Positions 42,962-54,861 of a stretch of 64,000 bases of DNA are shown piece after piece (the stretch's first letter is position 1; each line of letters starts with the position of its first letter). The notes under the pieces were generated by a model. It worked only from the letters and a program-made list of their open reading frames with translations, was not told where the DNA came from and ran no database searches. A program made the translations under genes and the position numbers. The stretch covers positions 363,444 through 427,443 of the forward strand of contig QNQO01000821.1 in the NCBI GenBank assembly GCA_003290165.1, written 5' to 3'. Source of the stretch: Berberis thunbergii (lineage: Eukaryota; Streptophyta; Magnoliopsida; Ranunculales; Berberidaceae).

Positions 42962-45900
42962 CTAGACCATAAGGGGGGAATCATAGCTTAAGTACATTAG
43001 GCCATTCCAATGAGTTTTTTTACAGAAATCATGTTTATCTTTAGGAACCACTTTTGTCATCATGTCAGAAGGATTTTTGCTAGTGTGAATCTTCTCAAGT
43101 TGGAAACAATTTTTCTCAAGCACATCACGTATCCATTGGTAACGAGTATCAATATGCTTGGTACGCCCATGGCATGTGGCATTATTGCTCAGCTTTATGG
43201 CACTCTGACTGTCACAATGCACAACATATTTATTTTGATTCACACTCAAATCCTTGAGTAATCTTTTCAACCATAATATTTTCTTCCTTACTTCAGTAAT
43301 GACAATGTATTTGGCTTCAATCGTTGACAAGGAAATACACTTTTGCAATCTAGACTGCCAAGATACAACTCCCCCTGCAAAAATGAAAACATAACCTGAA
43401 GTAAACCTCTTCCTGTCAAGATCACATGTCATATCTGCATCTGTGAACCCTTCCAATACGGCTCCTAAATTACCAAAGCATAAACAAAGCTTTGAAGTAC
43501 CTCAGAATCCATTTAACTACATCCCAATGTTATTTCCTGGATTATCAAGATACCAACTCACAACACCAACTGTTTGAGCAATACCTGGTCTCGTACAGAC
43601 CATCGCATACATCAAACACCCTACAGCAGAGGAGTATGGATACATGTCATTTTTTTTTCTCAGTTTTAGGAGACAACTTGACACTTGCCTTGAAGTGATT
43701 AGCAAGTGGAGTGCTAACGGACTTAACATCATTCATGTTGAACCTTTCAAACACCCATTCAACATATTTTTCTTATTACAACTACAACTTCTTAGTTTTT
43801 CTGTCACGTACAATCTTCATTCCCAAAATGTGTTGAGCTGGCCCCAAGTCTTTCATATCAAAAGGCATAAACAAATCTTTTTTCAACCTGCCAATCATAT
43901 CAACATTTTTTCCAACAATTAACATATCATCAACATAAATCAAGAGAATAATGAAGCTATTGGGCGAAAAATATCCGACATAAACACAATGATTTAGAAG
44001 TGTTCTCTTGTACCCATCACTCACCATAAATGAATCATATTTCTTATACCACTATCTTGGAGCTTGTTTCAACCCATAAAGATTTTTCTTCAATTTGCAG
44101 ACCATATATTATTTCCCTTTCACTTCAAAACCCTATGGTTGTGCAATGTAAATTTCTTCATGCAAGTCTCCATGAGAAACACAGTTTTAACATCTAACTG
44201 CTCAATCACAATATCCTGGCTAGCTGCAAGACTCAATACTAGTCTAATCGAGGTCATCTTCACAACTTGTGAGAATATCTCATCAAAGTCTATCCCCTTC
44301 TTTTGCGCAAAGCCTTTCACCACTAACCAAATTTTGTGTTTCACATTTTTTCATCACCATCCTTTTTCAGCTTATACACCCATTTGTTTTTCAAATGTTT
44401 TCTACCTTTTGGAATCTCAACTAATATTTTCTTGTAAATTTTCTGGCTCACCTTCTTCTGTAAGCAAAGCATACTCAGAATCGGGGTACTTCTTTGATGG
44501 TTGACGCTCTCTAGTAGACCTTCTTACCTGAGACTCTACTACTTCTTGCTGACAGGGTTACTCTTCTTGCTCAGTTTCATCTATTTGTACATGATCATCA
44601 CCAACAACTTCATTTTCAGGCATATGGTCACCTACTATATCATCGGGCATCTCTCCCCCATTTTCAACATGCGACGAAGGAGGAGGAAGTGGTGTAAGAT
44701 CTGGTACCTCACTCTCTGTTTGCTTGGGCTTCTCAACTTTCTCAAAATCTGCAATGGTATGATCTTCATAAAAAACCACATCCCTGCTTCTAACAATCTT
44801 CTTATTCTTAGGGTCCCACAATCTATATCCAAAATGTGCATCTCCATACCCAATGAAAATACATGGAAATTTCTTTTCATCAAACTTTGATCTTTGTTCA
44901 TTGGGTACATGAACAAACGTTTTACGCCCAAACACCTTCAGATGAGAGTATGAAATATATTTACCCCTCCACGCTCTTTCTAAAATATCACCATCCAAAG
45001 GAACTGAATGAGACCTGTTGATAAGATAACAAGCAGTATGAGCAGTTTCAGCCCAAAACACCTTAAGCAACCTAGCCATGTGAAGCATGCATCAGACCTT
45101 TTCTACAATAATCTGATTCATTATCTCTGTCACTCCATTATGTTATGGAGTGCGAGGAACTGTCATCTCGTGGCATATACCATGCTCATCACAATAAGCT
45201 TTAAATTCTTTTGATATGTACTCACCCCCATTATCACTGCGGAGACACTTCAAAAGTCTACCTATTTCTCTTTCAACCTTGGCATGGAATTGTTGAAAGC
45301 ACTGGAAACCTGGTCTTTAGATCTGATGAAATAAATCCACGCATTTTTTATGCATCATCAATAAATGTCAAAAATATCTACTATCACCAAGAGAATCTAC
45401 TTCAATTGGACCACAAGCATCAATGTAAACAAAATCTAACAAACTAGTTTTTTTCTTTTGATGATCTATGAAACTCTATGATGCTTACCAAATAAACAAT
45501 GATCACAAGGGTTAAGAGGGGTACCTTTCAATGAGGGGATCAAATTCTTCTTTGCTAAGAGTTGCATACCTTTCACACTCATGTGTGCAAGCCGCCCGTG
45601 CCACAAGTTCAAAGAAGTATCACTTTCATTTGCATACAAACCACCCTTACATAGCTTCACCCGTGTCTTGTATAAGGTGCAACACGCCTTGCCTTTTGCC
45701 ACAACAAGTGAACATTTGGTAAGCTTCCAAGCACCATTACCAAAGTAATTCATATATCTTTGTTTATCCAAAGCAAGTCCAGAAATTAGATTTAAGCGAA
45801 GATCAGGAACATGACGTACATCTTTCAAAGTCAAAGTGCATCTCATATTAGTTTTGATACATACATCACCCATTCCCACAATCTTGGAGAAACTAGTATT

Positions 45901-46545
45901 ACCCATCTTCACACTGCCAAAGTCTCATGCTCTGTAAGTAGTGAATTAATCTTTCATTGGAGTAACGTGAAAAGATGCACCAGTGTCAACAATCCATTCG
46001 CTCATTTCGTTTACAATATGCAAACATTCACCTTCGTCACACAAAAGAACCACGAGTTCATCTGACTTTGATCCCTCTCTTGACTTATCATAGTTTTTAT
46101 CATAACTATGATATATCCTATTTTTATCTCTCCCCCTGTTTTCAATTACAAGTGTTTGGGATTGATTAGTACCTGCAGACTTTCTTCTAGTCTTTTCATT
46201 GAGTAAGCTACTCATAACCAACTTCATGGTAAGCAGTCCATTCGGGGCCGAATTACTAACAGACACCACCAACGTTTCCCAACTATCTGGTAACGAGTTG
46301 AGAAGTAACAATGCTTGTATTTCATCATCTAACAATATCTTCATGTTTGAAAACTGATTCACTATACTTTGCACCTCATTCAAGTGCTCAGCAATAGAAT
46401 TACCTTCCTTGAATTTCATATTCACCAGCTTTCTAATTGATAAGACCTTGTTCACAGCGGTTTTTTCTTTCATACAAATTCTGGAGTTTAGTCCAAAGAG
46501 AATGGGTAAACGTCTCAGCGGACACATGGTGAAATACAGTATCAT
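42962..46545 (-). pseudogene. Copia gag-pol, inactivated
   Basis: Minus-strand segments in order: gag with protease start 46545-45946 (ending WIVDTGASFHV), GAG-pre-integrase and integrase zinc domain 45912-45466 (LWHGRLAHMS, CDHCLFGKHHR), integrase C-terminal part 45088-44558 (VFGRKTFVHVPNEQRSKFD, FIGYGDAHFGYRLWD), RT pieces 44344-44120 and 44027-43517 (catalytic YVDDMLIVG), and RNase H 43456-42962 (ADMTCDLDRKRFTSGYVF, STIEAKYI, HCDSQSAIKL). The gag zinc knuckle is not evident. Multiple stops and frameshifts separate the pieces, so no polyprotein can be made. Confidence 0.9.
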
Positions 46546-46772
46546 CTAGCCATTGCCTAATATAGCCAATGATTTTTCTATTTAATTTCTTCCACTCATC
46601 TTAAGACATATCATTTGGTTTGGCACTATCCCCTTCAATTGGGGCATATAAATCCTTGCAATATAAAATATCTTCCATCTTTGCTTTTCATATCACATAA
46701 TTAGAGCCATTAAGGCTAATCATCGCTGTGTTGTTATCATGTCAATTCCAAACATTAACAATCTCCCAACAA

Positions 46773-46786
46773 CTGCTCTAATACCA
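46773..46786 (-). other. primer-binding site of the Copia element
   Basis: The complement TGGTATTAGAGCAG matches initiator tRNA-Met with one transition, adjoining the 5' LTR. Confidence 0.85.
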
Positions 46787-46789
46787 CTT

Positions 46790-47367
46790 TGTTTGGAAAA
46801 ACAAAGCAAACAACTACAAAGAAATTCTACCAATGGAAGAACCAATTAATATCGCCAAACAAATATTCAATGCAAGCAAATAATCAATGCAAAATAAAGG
46901 ACACCAAGATATACGTGGAAAACCCTTCAAGGTGAAGGGTAAAAAACCATGGGGCAAATCCAATCAATCCACTAATCAATAAAAGAAGTACAACGTTTTT
47001 CTCAAGCCTTTTGCCCAAGGCTTGAGGAATACAAGGAGCAATAAAATGGTTACCTCACGAGAGCTTCAAACAACCTCCAATCAAAAGAAAAGTACACCGA
47101 AACAAATGGCACCAAAATCCGATAAAAAACGGATCCAAAACACACTAATGAGTCTTCAATCAAACCCCAGAAATCAACTCCTCATTCCCTTCTTTCTTCT
47201 CTCAAAATGGAGACACGCGCACACAACCGTCGCACAAAACAAAAACACACATCTGTTCTGGGTTTTTTTTTTTTCTCTCTCTTTTAATATTTATAAAGTT
47301 ACTATTTTAAATTCAAAACCTGAAATCCACCATAATGGGCTGAACCCAACCCAAATCTTCAATGGCA
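46790..47367 (-). repeat. Copia 5' LTR
   Basis: On + it begins TGTTTGGAAAAACAAAG and ends AATGGCA. It shares GGAAAACCCTTCAAGGTGAA and CAAGCCTTTTGCC with the other LTR. Confidence 0.9.
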
Positions 47368-48080
47368 GGGTTTCATGTTTTCACTTTACATGTTTGCAAT
47401 ATTCCTTTCACAGATCCATATGCTGGCTGCTTTCTTACATCTGATTGTCAGATGGACATGAATCATATGAAGCAAAGACCACTGTCAAAAACATCCACTT
47501 GCCACTACTGCCTTGCAACAAAGTTTATTGATGATAAGTTGCTTAGAGCAGCCAAAGATCTGGAAAGCGTTAGGCAGTTAATTTTGTTGATCTGAAATAG
47601 TTAATTTACGTCTCCTTTTGCTGTTTCTCATGATTAAATCCCTACACGAATTTAACATATATGCATATCCTCTTATATTTAATGCATCTAGTTCTTGTTT
47701 AGAACAGTAGTCATTCAGTTTCAGGTTTCAACTAAATCCCTACAGATTGTTCTGTTGACACCCGGCAATATAGGCTGAAATGGCCAAATTCGACAATCTT
47801 ATTTGGAATATCACCAGAAAGGCTCATAAAACAAGCTTCTGAAAATCTTGAAGGTATGTAGTGTTTTTTTTTTTTTTAAATTCTAATACCTGTTTAGCTG
47901 TGGGACAATTGATGTGTATTTATGTTATTATACCAAAACCGTGTGATACCAAACTTCCCTGACCATTAACTTTGCCTATATAATACTTGCTTAACGTCGC
48001 TTTGGCTTTCCTACTTTGCTCTAGTTTCTTGTTTCATAGTTGAATGGTTTCGACTTTTGACGAGTAAATCAATCAAGTAT

Positions 48081-48107
48081 GTATATATATATATATATAT
48101 ATATATG
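48081..48107. repeat. (TA)n microsatellite
   Basis: Uninterrupted TA repeats in the presumed intron before LCMT exon 4. A shorter tract lies at ~49003-49017. Confidence 0.9.
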
Positions 48108-48475
48108 AGGTCACAAATGGTGTCCGGAAAGTGGAATTCAACAAATGGTTATTAGCATTAGGATTTTCTTTTTTCAGTTTTTTCTCCTTGCCACATTTTG
48201 GTGAACCATAAATTTATATTTTGTGGGCATTTGAAAATTGTAGGTGTTGGTGCTAAGATTAAAAAAAAGCTTCCTGTTTCTTCAAATTCCATCAGGTAAT
48301 ATGTTTTGGTTCATATTTTAATTTCCTTCTCATGGTTTAGCTGAGGCACTACAACCAAATATATACTTTGGTTCAGTTTTACCAGTATTTTTGTCATGTG
48401 CAGATGGAACGTTGGAGGGAATAATTTCAAAGGATGGAGGAAGAAGGGGATGAAGACGGCTTTGAGGAACTCTAA

Positions 48476-49020
48476 TTGTGAAGACTTCAAAAGGTTGTAA
48501 TGAATCTATATCCTTCTTCATATATTTCTTACTTTGTTATATCACTAGTCCATATGGCATAAGGATATGTAAGATTAATGGTTCATTTTTTGTTGCTTTG
48601 ATTTTCTTATGTAAAAACAGAAAGAGAGGTAGCGTAGAAAAAGCTTTCGAGTATTCAATACATCTGGAGTTCAGACACTGAAGTTCATCGCCAATTGTTT
48701 GAAGTTTGAACACCTGAAGATACTTTTGGAGGAGGCCATAGAGAATTAGTTGTCCTTCTCCAGATGGTCTCTTTTTTCCAGCAGGATGTTTCCATCTACT
48801 GTTTGCTTCTAATTATCTGCAAATCGACGGACTGGCTGTTCGTTTTAATGGACTATGTAACATGTAGATGGAACTAGTCTCCCTTGGACACTGACAGAAG
48901 TTGAATTAAGCTAATGCCTACTAATGTTTCTGGTCAAGTTCTTGATGAAAACCATGACGACATTCAAGAAAGATTAAATGGTCGTTTTACAGAAACAATT
49001 GTATATATATATATATAATT
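48476..49020. other. 3' flank of the LCMT-like gene, no gene recognised
   Basis: Probably untranslated or intergenic sequence. I see no coding support. Confidence 0.45.
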
Positions 49021-51062
49021 ACAGGGCTCAGGGAGCAGCTCGTCGCAGATCTGAGGAGGTGCTCGTTGCAGGGAGCAGGGAGGGGCTCATCGCAGCTAGA
49101 CTCATCGAGGGAAAGGGAAGACAGATCTGATTTCTCCTCTTGCTCTTTGCAAACAGATCCGGTGGCTCTCGTTCAGATCTGAGACAGGCTTTCTCTCACA
49201 CATAGCATCGAGTTCTTTTGAGAGCAGTTGAACATTTGTTGTGGATCTCGTAATCTAATACCCCATCTCCAGTCTATGGAATGACAGGAACAAATGGTGG
49301 AGACGCCATCAGTGCAAACGTGTTTGCACAGGAGGTGCTCATGGCTTTTGAGGAGAAGTACAACATTCATGGCGATGGATTGCTACAATTACTCACACAT
49401 GAATATCAAGTGGCTGTAAAAAATGGAGATAAACTAGGTGCAAAAGGACTGGAAATGATGATAAACCCCAAAAACTGGGCAATGCTAACTGCAAGGGTGT
49501 CAGCAAGTCAAGAGCAGGCTGCAGCGCAAAGGAATGAAGAGGTTATGCATAAAACAGATGAATGTACAATGCCAACCAGTGTTACATCCTCTGGCCCTAG
49601 CAAAATTCAAGAAGCAATGGCAACAAACCCTGTCGTTGCACCAGCGAGGATGAGTTGGGCATCAAAGCTTAAGCAAAGCAAGCATACGGGCTCTACAAAA
49701 CTTAAGTATGAACCTCCAGCTACTGTTGAAGGAAGGAAAATATTACAAGTGCAAACTGCTAACTTTGCGAATAAGATAGAAGAATGTGAAAGGTTGGTTA
49801 TTAGCAGCTTTGTGGGCAAACGCTTGGCATATGGTTATGTCAAAGAGTGGTTGATAAAGACGTGGAGAATTCGAGATTTTGATATGAGCATACACGGAGA
49901 TAAGAATTTTGTATTCAAATTCAAGAAGGAAGAAGATAGAAGTAAGGTATTGGAAATGGGACCTCTACATATTGCAAGCAGGTTGTTCATCCTCAGGAAC
50001 TGGTTACCTTCTATGGACGAGGATGCCGAGGTGCTTACCTCGATACCTATTTTGGTTACACTGAAGAAAATTTCTTTATTCCTATGGAATCCAGAGGGTA
50101 TTCAAAGGATTGCTAGTTTTATTGGAGTGCCTATCATGCTTGACAAAGCTACTGAAGAAATGACAAGATTAGTGTATGCGAGGGTGTGTGTGGAGGTGGA
50201 TGTAAACAACCAATTACCCAAAGATATCCATGTGGTTATCAATGGAGATAAGAAAAAAAATAGTTGAAGTTGAGTATGCATGGATTCCTGTTAAATGCAA
50301 TTCTTGTGCAATTTTTGGTCATACAAAACATCAGTGTTTAAAGAGCAAAGAAATTAATACTCCAGACCATATGGTATGGCAAGCTACGGGTAGGACCCAA
50401 CCACTAGAAAGACAAAACTCCGATGGTTGGACGATCGCCAAGGGTAGACATACATTCAAGTCGAAGACTCCACCCGGTTTAGAGGGGAGTCCAGGGCTTG
50501 TCACAGGAAAAGCAGGGAATGTGACCAGTATAGAGGCTGCCAATGTGGCAGAGCATAACATAAATGATAACCAGAGTGACGCCATAACGCCGAGTCCACA
50601 ACCATTGATTCTTATCAACCCAGTGCTTGAGCGTAGTGCTAATGTGGAGGCAAGTGAACACACACCGACTCAGGACAAAGAGAACACCACAACAGATAAG
50701 CAGAGTAGTAACGAGGAACATGAGAAAGATCCTTCTAGTGAAGAGGTTGCAAGCGATTTGTTTTCAAAATCTTGCACTAAAGATTTTAGTCTCTGCCCTC
50801 GAAGATCCTCTAGGGCTAAGAAAGCAAACAAAAAGTACAAAGGTTGAATCATTTCCTCCTTAACAAAGGAGACAGTGATAAAAAAACAAGAAGTTTCTTC
50901 TTTGGCCGATGCTAGTTGAAGATTTCTATAGGCCTTGTAACCATGTTCACTCTCACTAGAATTCTCTTTCTTGTGAGAGTTTTTTTTTTTTTTTTTTGCT
51001 TTTGTTTCATTTGTATAAAGGTTTTTGGGTCCTTAACACTCAGCTCGCTTTCCAAAAAAAAA
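49021..51062 (+). mobile_element. LINE-derived element carrying ORF1 only
   Basis: A GC-richer leader (~49021-49280, with GGGAGCAGC and CAGATCTGA repeats) precedes a long ORF1. A ~200-bp 3' tail follows, ending TCAGCTCGCTTTCC then nine A residues (51054-51062). No ORF2 follows. Either ORF2 was deleted or this is a non-autonomous derivative moved by another LINE. Target-site duplications were not found. Confidence 0.65.
49281..50847 (+). pseudogene. LINE ORF1 protein: DUF4283 plus CCHC zinc knuckle, one frameshift
   Basis: The first frame (49281-50267) contains a DUF4283-type domain (roughly residues 155-305: ISSFVGKRLAYGYVKEW, FVFKFKKEEDRSKVLEMGPL, LWNPEGIQRIASFIGVP). The second (from ~50261 to 50847) continues with VEVEYAWIPVKC and a zinc knuckle CNSCAIFGHTKHQC (50296-50337), then an acidic, low-complexity tail ending in basic residues. 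This is the standard architecture of plant L1 ORF1 proteins, which bind element RNA. The frames meet at a run of eight A residues (50253-50260), where seven would restore phase. There are no other breaks in ~520 codons, so the element is fairly young or has been under constraint. Programmed slippage or a homopolymer error are alternatives to mutation. Confidence 0.82.
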
Positions 51063-52137
51063 CATGCAAATATGGAGCTTCTTTCGCACTTCTATTTTTG
51101 TTTAAGCTGTTTAAACATAAATAAATTCTTGTTGAGATGTGAAGCTTTAAGCGAATTGGCAATGGCAATATACTTGCAACTAAACTGACCATCTTTTCTT
51201 CCACTCGACGAGTGAAGCATTGAAGATTCTAATAATTCCATTTTTGAGAGATTGCACCAATTTTATGACATTTAAATCAAATTTCAGGATATAGGAGAAT
51301 GAGTAGTCGCAGATTAGGGTGTTATTTGCTCATCAGAATTACACTTACTGTTTGCAGTGATTTTCTTTTTTTCCAATGAGCCCTAAAGTCATTGCCTAAC
51401 AGAGGCTACCATTGTCCTCAAATTATCAATTGAAGTTTCGATTCCAGCAAATCACGTCTTTGAGACAATGGTGTGGTTTAGTGCAATGCAGAACATAATA
51501 TACTAGGCAAAATTTTACAGCAGCTAGAAAAAGATATATGAAAGTATGCACTTTACTTCTCCTGTATATAATACTGTTTAGACTCTAAAATGGGTATGAA
51601 ACTCACATTTGAATGAATAATCTTTATACTGCGCCAGACATCAAACATGGCCAAGAGCGAAACTGCAATTTCTCTAAATTAAAAGATATGTGTACTGCAT
51701 ACATTTCAGAATCTTACAGAGGTGATAGACCTGTAATTAGCGCGTACTGCAAAATATACATAGAAGAACTTCCTTGCTGGCATAACTGAAATCAAAACCA
51801 AAACATCCAGCAAGGGCTAGAAATTCAGTTGATTTGGCTCTGTTTATACCCGGAGATGTTGAAGAACTTCTCAAATAATCACAAGCTAGGAACCTCCGCA
51901 TCATGATTACCGGTCGGCGTCCCGAAACCCTCAAATGCACCTGCTCCTCGTCAAAATTTACCTTTCAAGACAACAAAATAAACATGCTTTTGAGCTTGGA
52001 AACACAACAAAGAGCATATTTTACCAAGCACTTGTTAACTCATGGCTAATGCAATTTATATTTTAATCGAGAAGTCCATATTGCAGTGCATTGCATCACC
52101 ATAGAGGTCATTGGCATGCAAGCTGAATGCTTAATCG
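51063..52137. other. 3' flank and untranslated region of the GCP4 copy
   Basis: The part nearest 52137 is probably the GCP4 3' untranslated region (minus strand). No other gene is recognised. A minus-strand frame at 51737-51940 has no domain. Confidence 0.45.
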
Positions 52138-54861
52138 TTAATGCAACTCGGAAAGGGTTGGGCGTGATCTGACAACATTCAGCACTCCTCTTGCAGTTGT
52201 CTATTGATCAAGATGAAGAACCTGTTAGTTGTACTGTTTGGCATTGGAGATAAGAACTAGATGCATGTTCAGGTGGCTAAGGTAACAAAATTACCTCAAA
52301 GAATGAGTTGAAGTTTAGACGCAGGAGAAACCTTCTCAAGAAAGGAGCTCGTTGACTCCCGGCAAGCCTGCTACTCCTTAGTATAGTGTACAACGAATTT
52401 GATTTCTTGTTAAACTCCTGTCGGTCAGAGATAGAAATGTTCACAGCAGTTTTTTAATGAAAACTATCTAGTTTTGTAAGAAATCAAATCTCTATGGATA
52501 CATTACAGTGTTAACAACTTAATGCCTTCGCTGATGGAGTAACTTGAAGAAGAAATCGTTTAGTCTATGAATAAATACAGTAACATATCATTATAAAATA
52601 AAGTCCCACCTTTTCATCCAGCACATTAATACATGTAAAAAACAAGTAGATCCAGCTTCAGTGAACAATGAGTAACACTGTAAACACGGGTTGGCTGCTT
52701 GGGATAGATTCAGTACTTGAAATTAGTGACAGGGGCAGCATTCAAGTATTGTTATTGGATTTATGATTTAGGATAAGAATTGGGATATTTCATCAAATTT
52801 CGAGACATAACAGATCTTGATGATATTGTCAGGATATAACGCTGAGGCCTACATTACTAAAATCATATAAACATGTTAATAGCTTATAGGATACACGTAC
52901 CAAACCTCGCTGGATCAGCCACAGTAAGTTGGATACAGTTATATAGCTAATACTGTTATTTTCCCTTCCACTAGTTACTAGTTACATGTTTTCCCCCTGA
53001 CGTTAAAAAAAAAAAAAGCCTCAACAACCCCAACGACAAAGTTAGCCTGCAAAATTTCATTTTATTTGCTTATATAAGTTGCACAACATTTTAGAAGCTA
53101 CTACACTTGAAACATGTAGTTTTTAACTCTACAGACAAAGTCATCCACTCTTTCAACCTTTGCGGATAATGCAACCAACATAATCAAAATAGTCAGCCCC
53201 AGATGCTATGATGGCATCGCTTTGAATCCAGAAATCGTTTCTAAGTGGATTGTCACTACAACTGATACACTTAATATTTATGCAACAGATTTTAAAGCTC
53301 TTCGACTCTTTCAGTATACAAATAATAGTCGTGCCCAGCATACAATTAAATGACCCAGGTAGCAGTACAAAAATTTTATATTGCTACTCTCACACATGTG
53401 CTTAACTGCTTATATCTCCTGGGCGACTGTTGATGGGAAGGACAAGGGACCACCACATCAATTGCAGTAAAAACACTACTTGTGCTCAGCTAAAAATTAC
53501 ATATCTGACAACAAGATACATCAACAGAGTAGAGTATACGTACCTCAGTTATATGTTGCAATTCAGATGTATTTACGTTGTCAGATTCAATTCTCCAGCA
53601 AAATTGCAGACAAAGCTTCATTATACTGTCTAATATCCTCGAGACAGATCCAATATCCAAGAAAGATTGTGAAATCAGAGCTGATAAGTATCTGAAAACC
53701 AATAACAAATATGCACACAGTTAAACAATAAACATCACAACTCACAACAATCTCAAGAGACCAACAGAAGGTTAAGAAACTCTTGAGAAATAAGTGTATG
53801 AAACACTAATCTTAGAAATGTCAAAATATAAAGGCTATTTTACCAGACGCCAATGAGTCTTTAAAAATGAGAGAGAATCTTTAATGTCCACAAGGCACTA
53901 GAATAGAAGTTTGCACTACAGGTACAGGGTTTCTTCAACAAGGGTAATAATATGAGCAAGCAAGCAAACTGGATCAACTCTGTTTATTTACAACTGCTCG
54001 AAACCCAATCGCAATCCAGCAGTAACTAGCAGCCTTGTGATTAGCTTGTTGTGGGCAAAGTGGTATCAGTTGCTACGATGATTAGCAAGTTGGATTCCAA
54101 TGACACAAAAAAGGGAGCTACTGCCACTGAAATAGGTTCATATGTGTGGAATCATGCGCCGAATACTTTCACTAGGACTTAGCCTGTTTTCTGACATCTA
54201 ACATTATAGGTTACGATCACACAGCACAATTTTCTTTTTTTCTTTTTTCCTCTGTTTTTTCACTGACAGTTGACATGGTATATAAAATAAATATACATTT
54301 AGTGAAAGTTTTAAAGTTAAAACAATAATAGCGCCTATCCACACAATATTTCAAACCAAAAACAAAAGAAAAAAGAATGCTCATCACATTTTCATTTCAC
54401 TTACTCTTGATGAAACCCCACAAGTTCAGAGAAATCACGAGACTCTTGGACACTAGCTTGCAAGACATTCCATTGAGATTCAATAACATCTACCTGAAAA
54501 GGCATAAGAACTGATATTCAGACATAGTTTTACATAGATCCTAAGGTATGTTCGTCACAAATGCAGAGCAGAATTCTCAATAGATGCCTATTGTATGGTC
54601 TCAATTCTTTAATGATATTGGTATTTGCAATTACACGAGAAAGAAAAAAACTGAATAACAGAAGCTTAACAGCATTCTCGCAAATAAAACTGGGGAAATG
54701 AAGACAGCACTCACAATTGACAACAAATATCTCCAGGAAAAGGTAAAAAGTATTCAGAGTGAATGAAATCCTAGTTATGTGATAATTTATGGATAATATT
54801 GTCAGACTATATCAACTAGAGGAAGCTTGTACTTCATACCCAATCATCCACTGTAGAATGG

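Larger units (their letters stand above)
42391..47367 (-). mobile_element. Ty1/Copia LTR retrotransposon in LCMT intron 1
   Basis: A ~5.0-kb element on the minus strand with LTRs at 42391-42951 and 46790-47367, a primer-binding site next to the 5' LTR and a polypurine tract next to the 3' LTR. Coding segments come in Copia order: gag, protease, integrase, RT, RNase H. Its outer end lies only 46 bp upstream of exon 2 of the host gene. Target-site duplications are not clear (GATTT and GGTTT near the two ends). Confidence 0.92.
36340..48475 (+). pseudogene. leucine carboxyl methyltransferase-like (LCMT/SAM-dependent) gene, broken by two retrotransposons
   Basis: Exon 1 is split: reading frame CLAPAV before 36395 continues as TAVNLPPSLIYASKKKW after 41792, with the chromovirus between. 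It runs through NLNGEDDPLLKTAINGAFLHF to a donor at 41950. Intron 1 (41950-47413) contains the Copia element. Exon 2 starts at 47414 (DPYAGCFL, later FIDDKLLRAAKDLESVRQLI), exon 3 is 47746-47853 (VDTRQYRLKWPNSTILFG, then ISPERLIKQASENLE), exon 4 is 48244-48295 (GVGAKI) and a final exon is ~48404-48475 ending EEEGDEDGFEEL. This order matches plant LCMT-family methyltransferases, which use S-adenosylmethionine; individual plant members are poorly characterised. Further damage: no ATG ahead of exon 1, no donor after exon 2 (stop at ~47594), loss of the central exons that complete the methyltransferase fold, and an in-frame TAA at 48422-48424. Confidence 0.85.

Noticed and set aside
42386..47373. 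5-bp target duplication GATTT/GGTTT for the Copia element
   Set aside because: It is imperfect and offset by one base from the inferred LTR ends, so it was not used as support.
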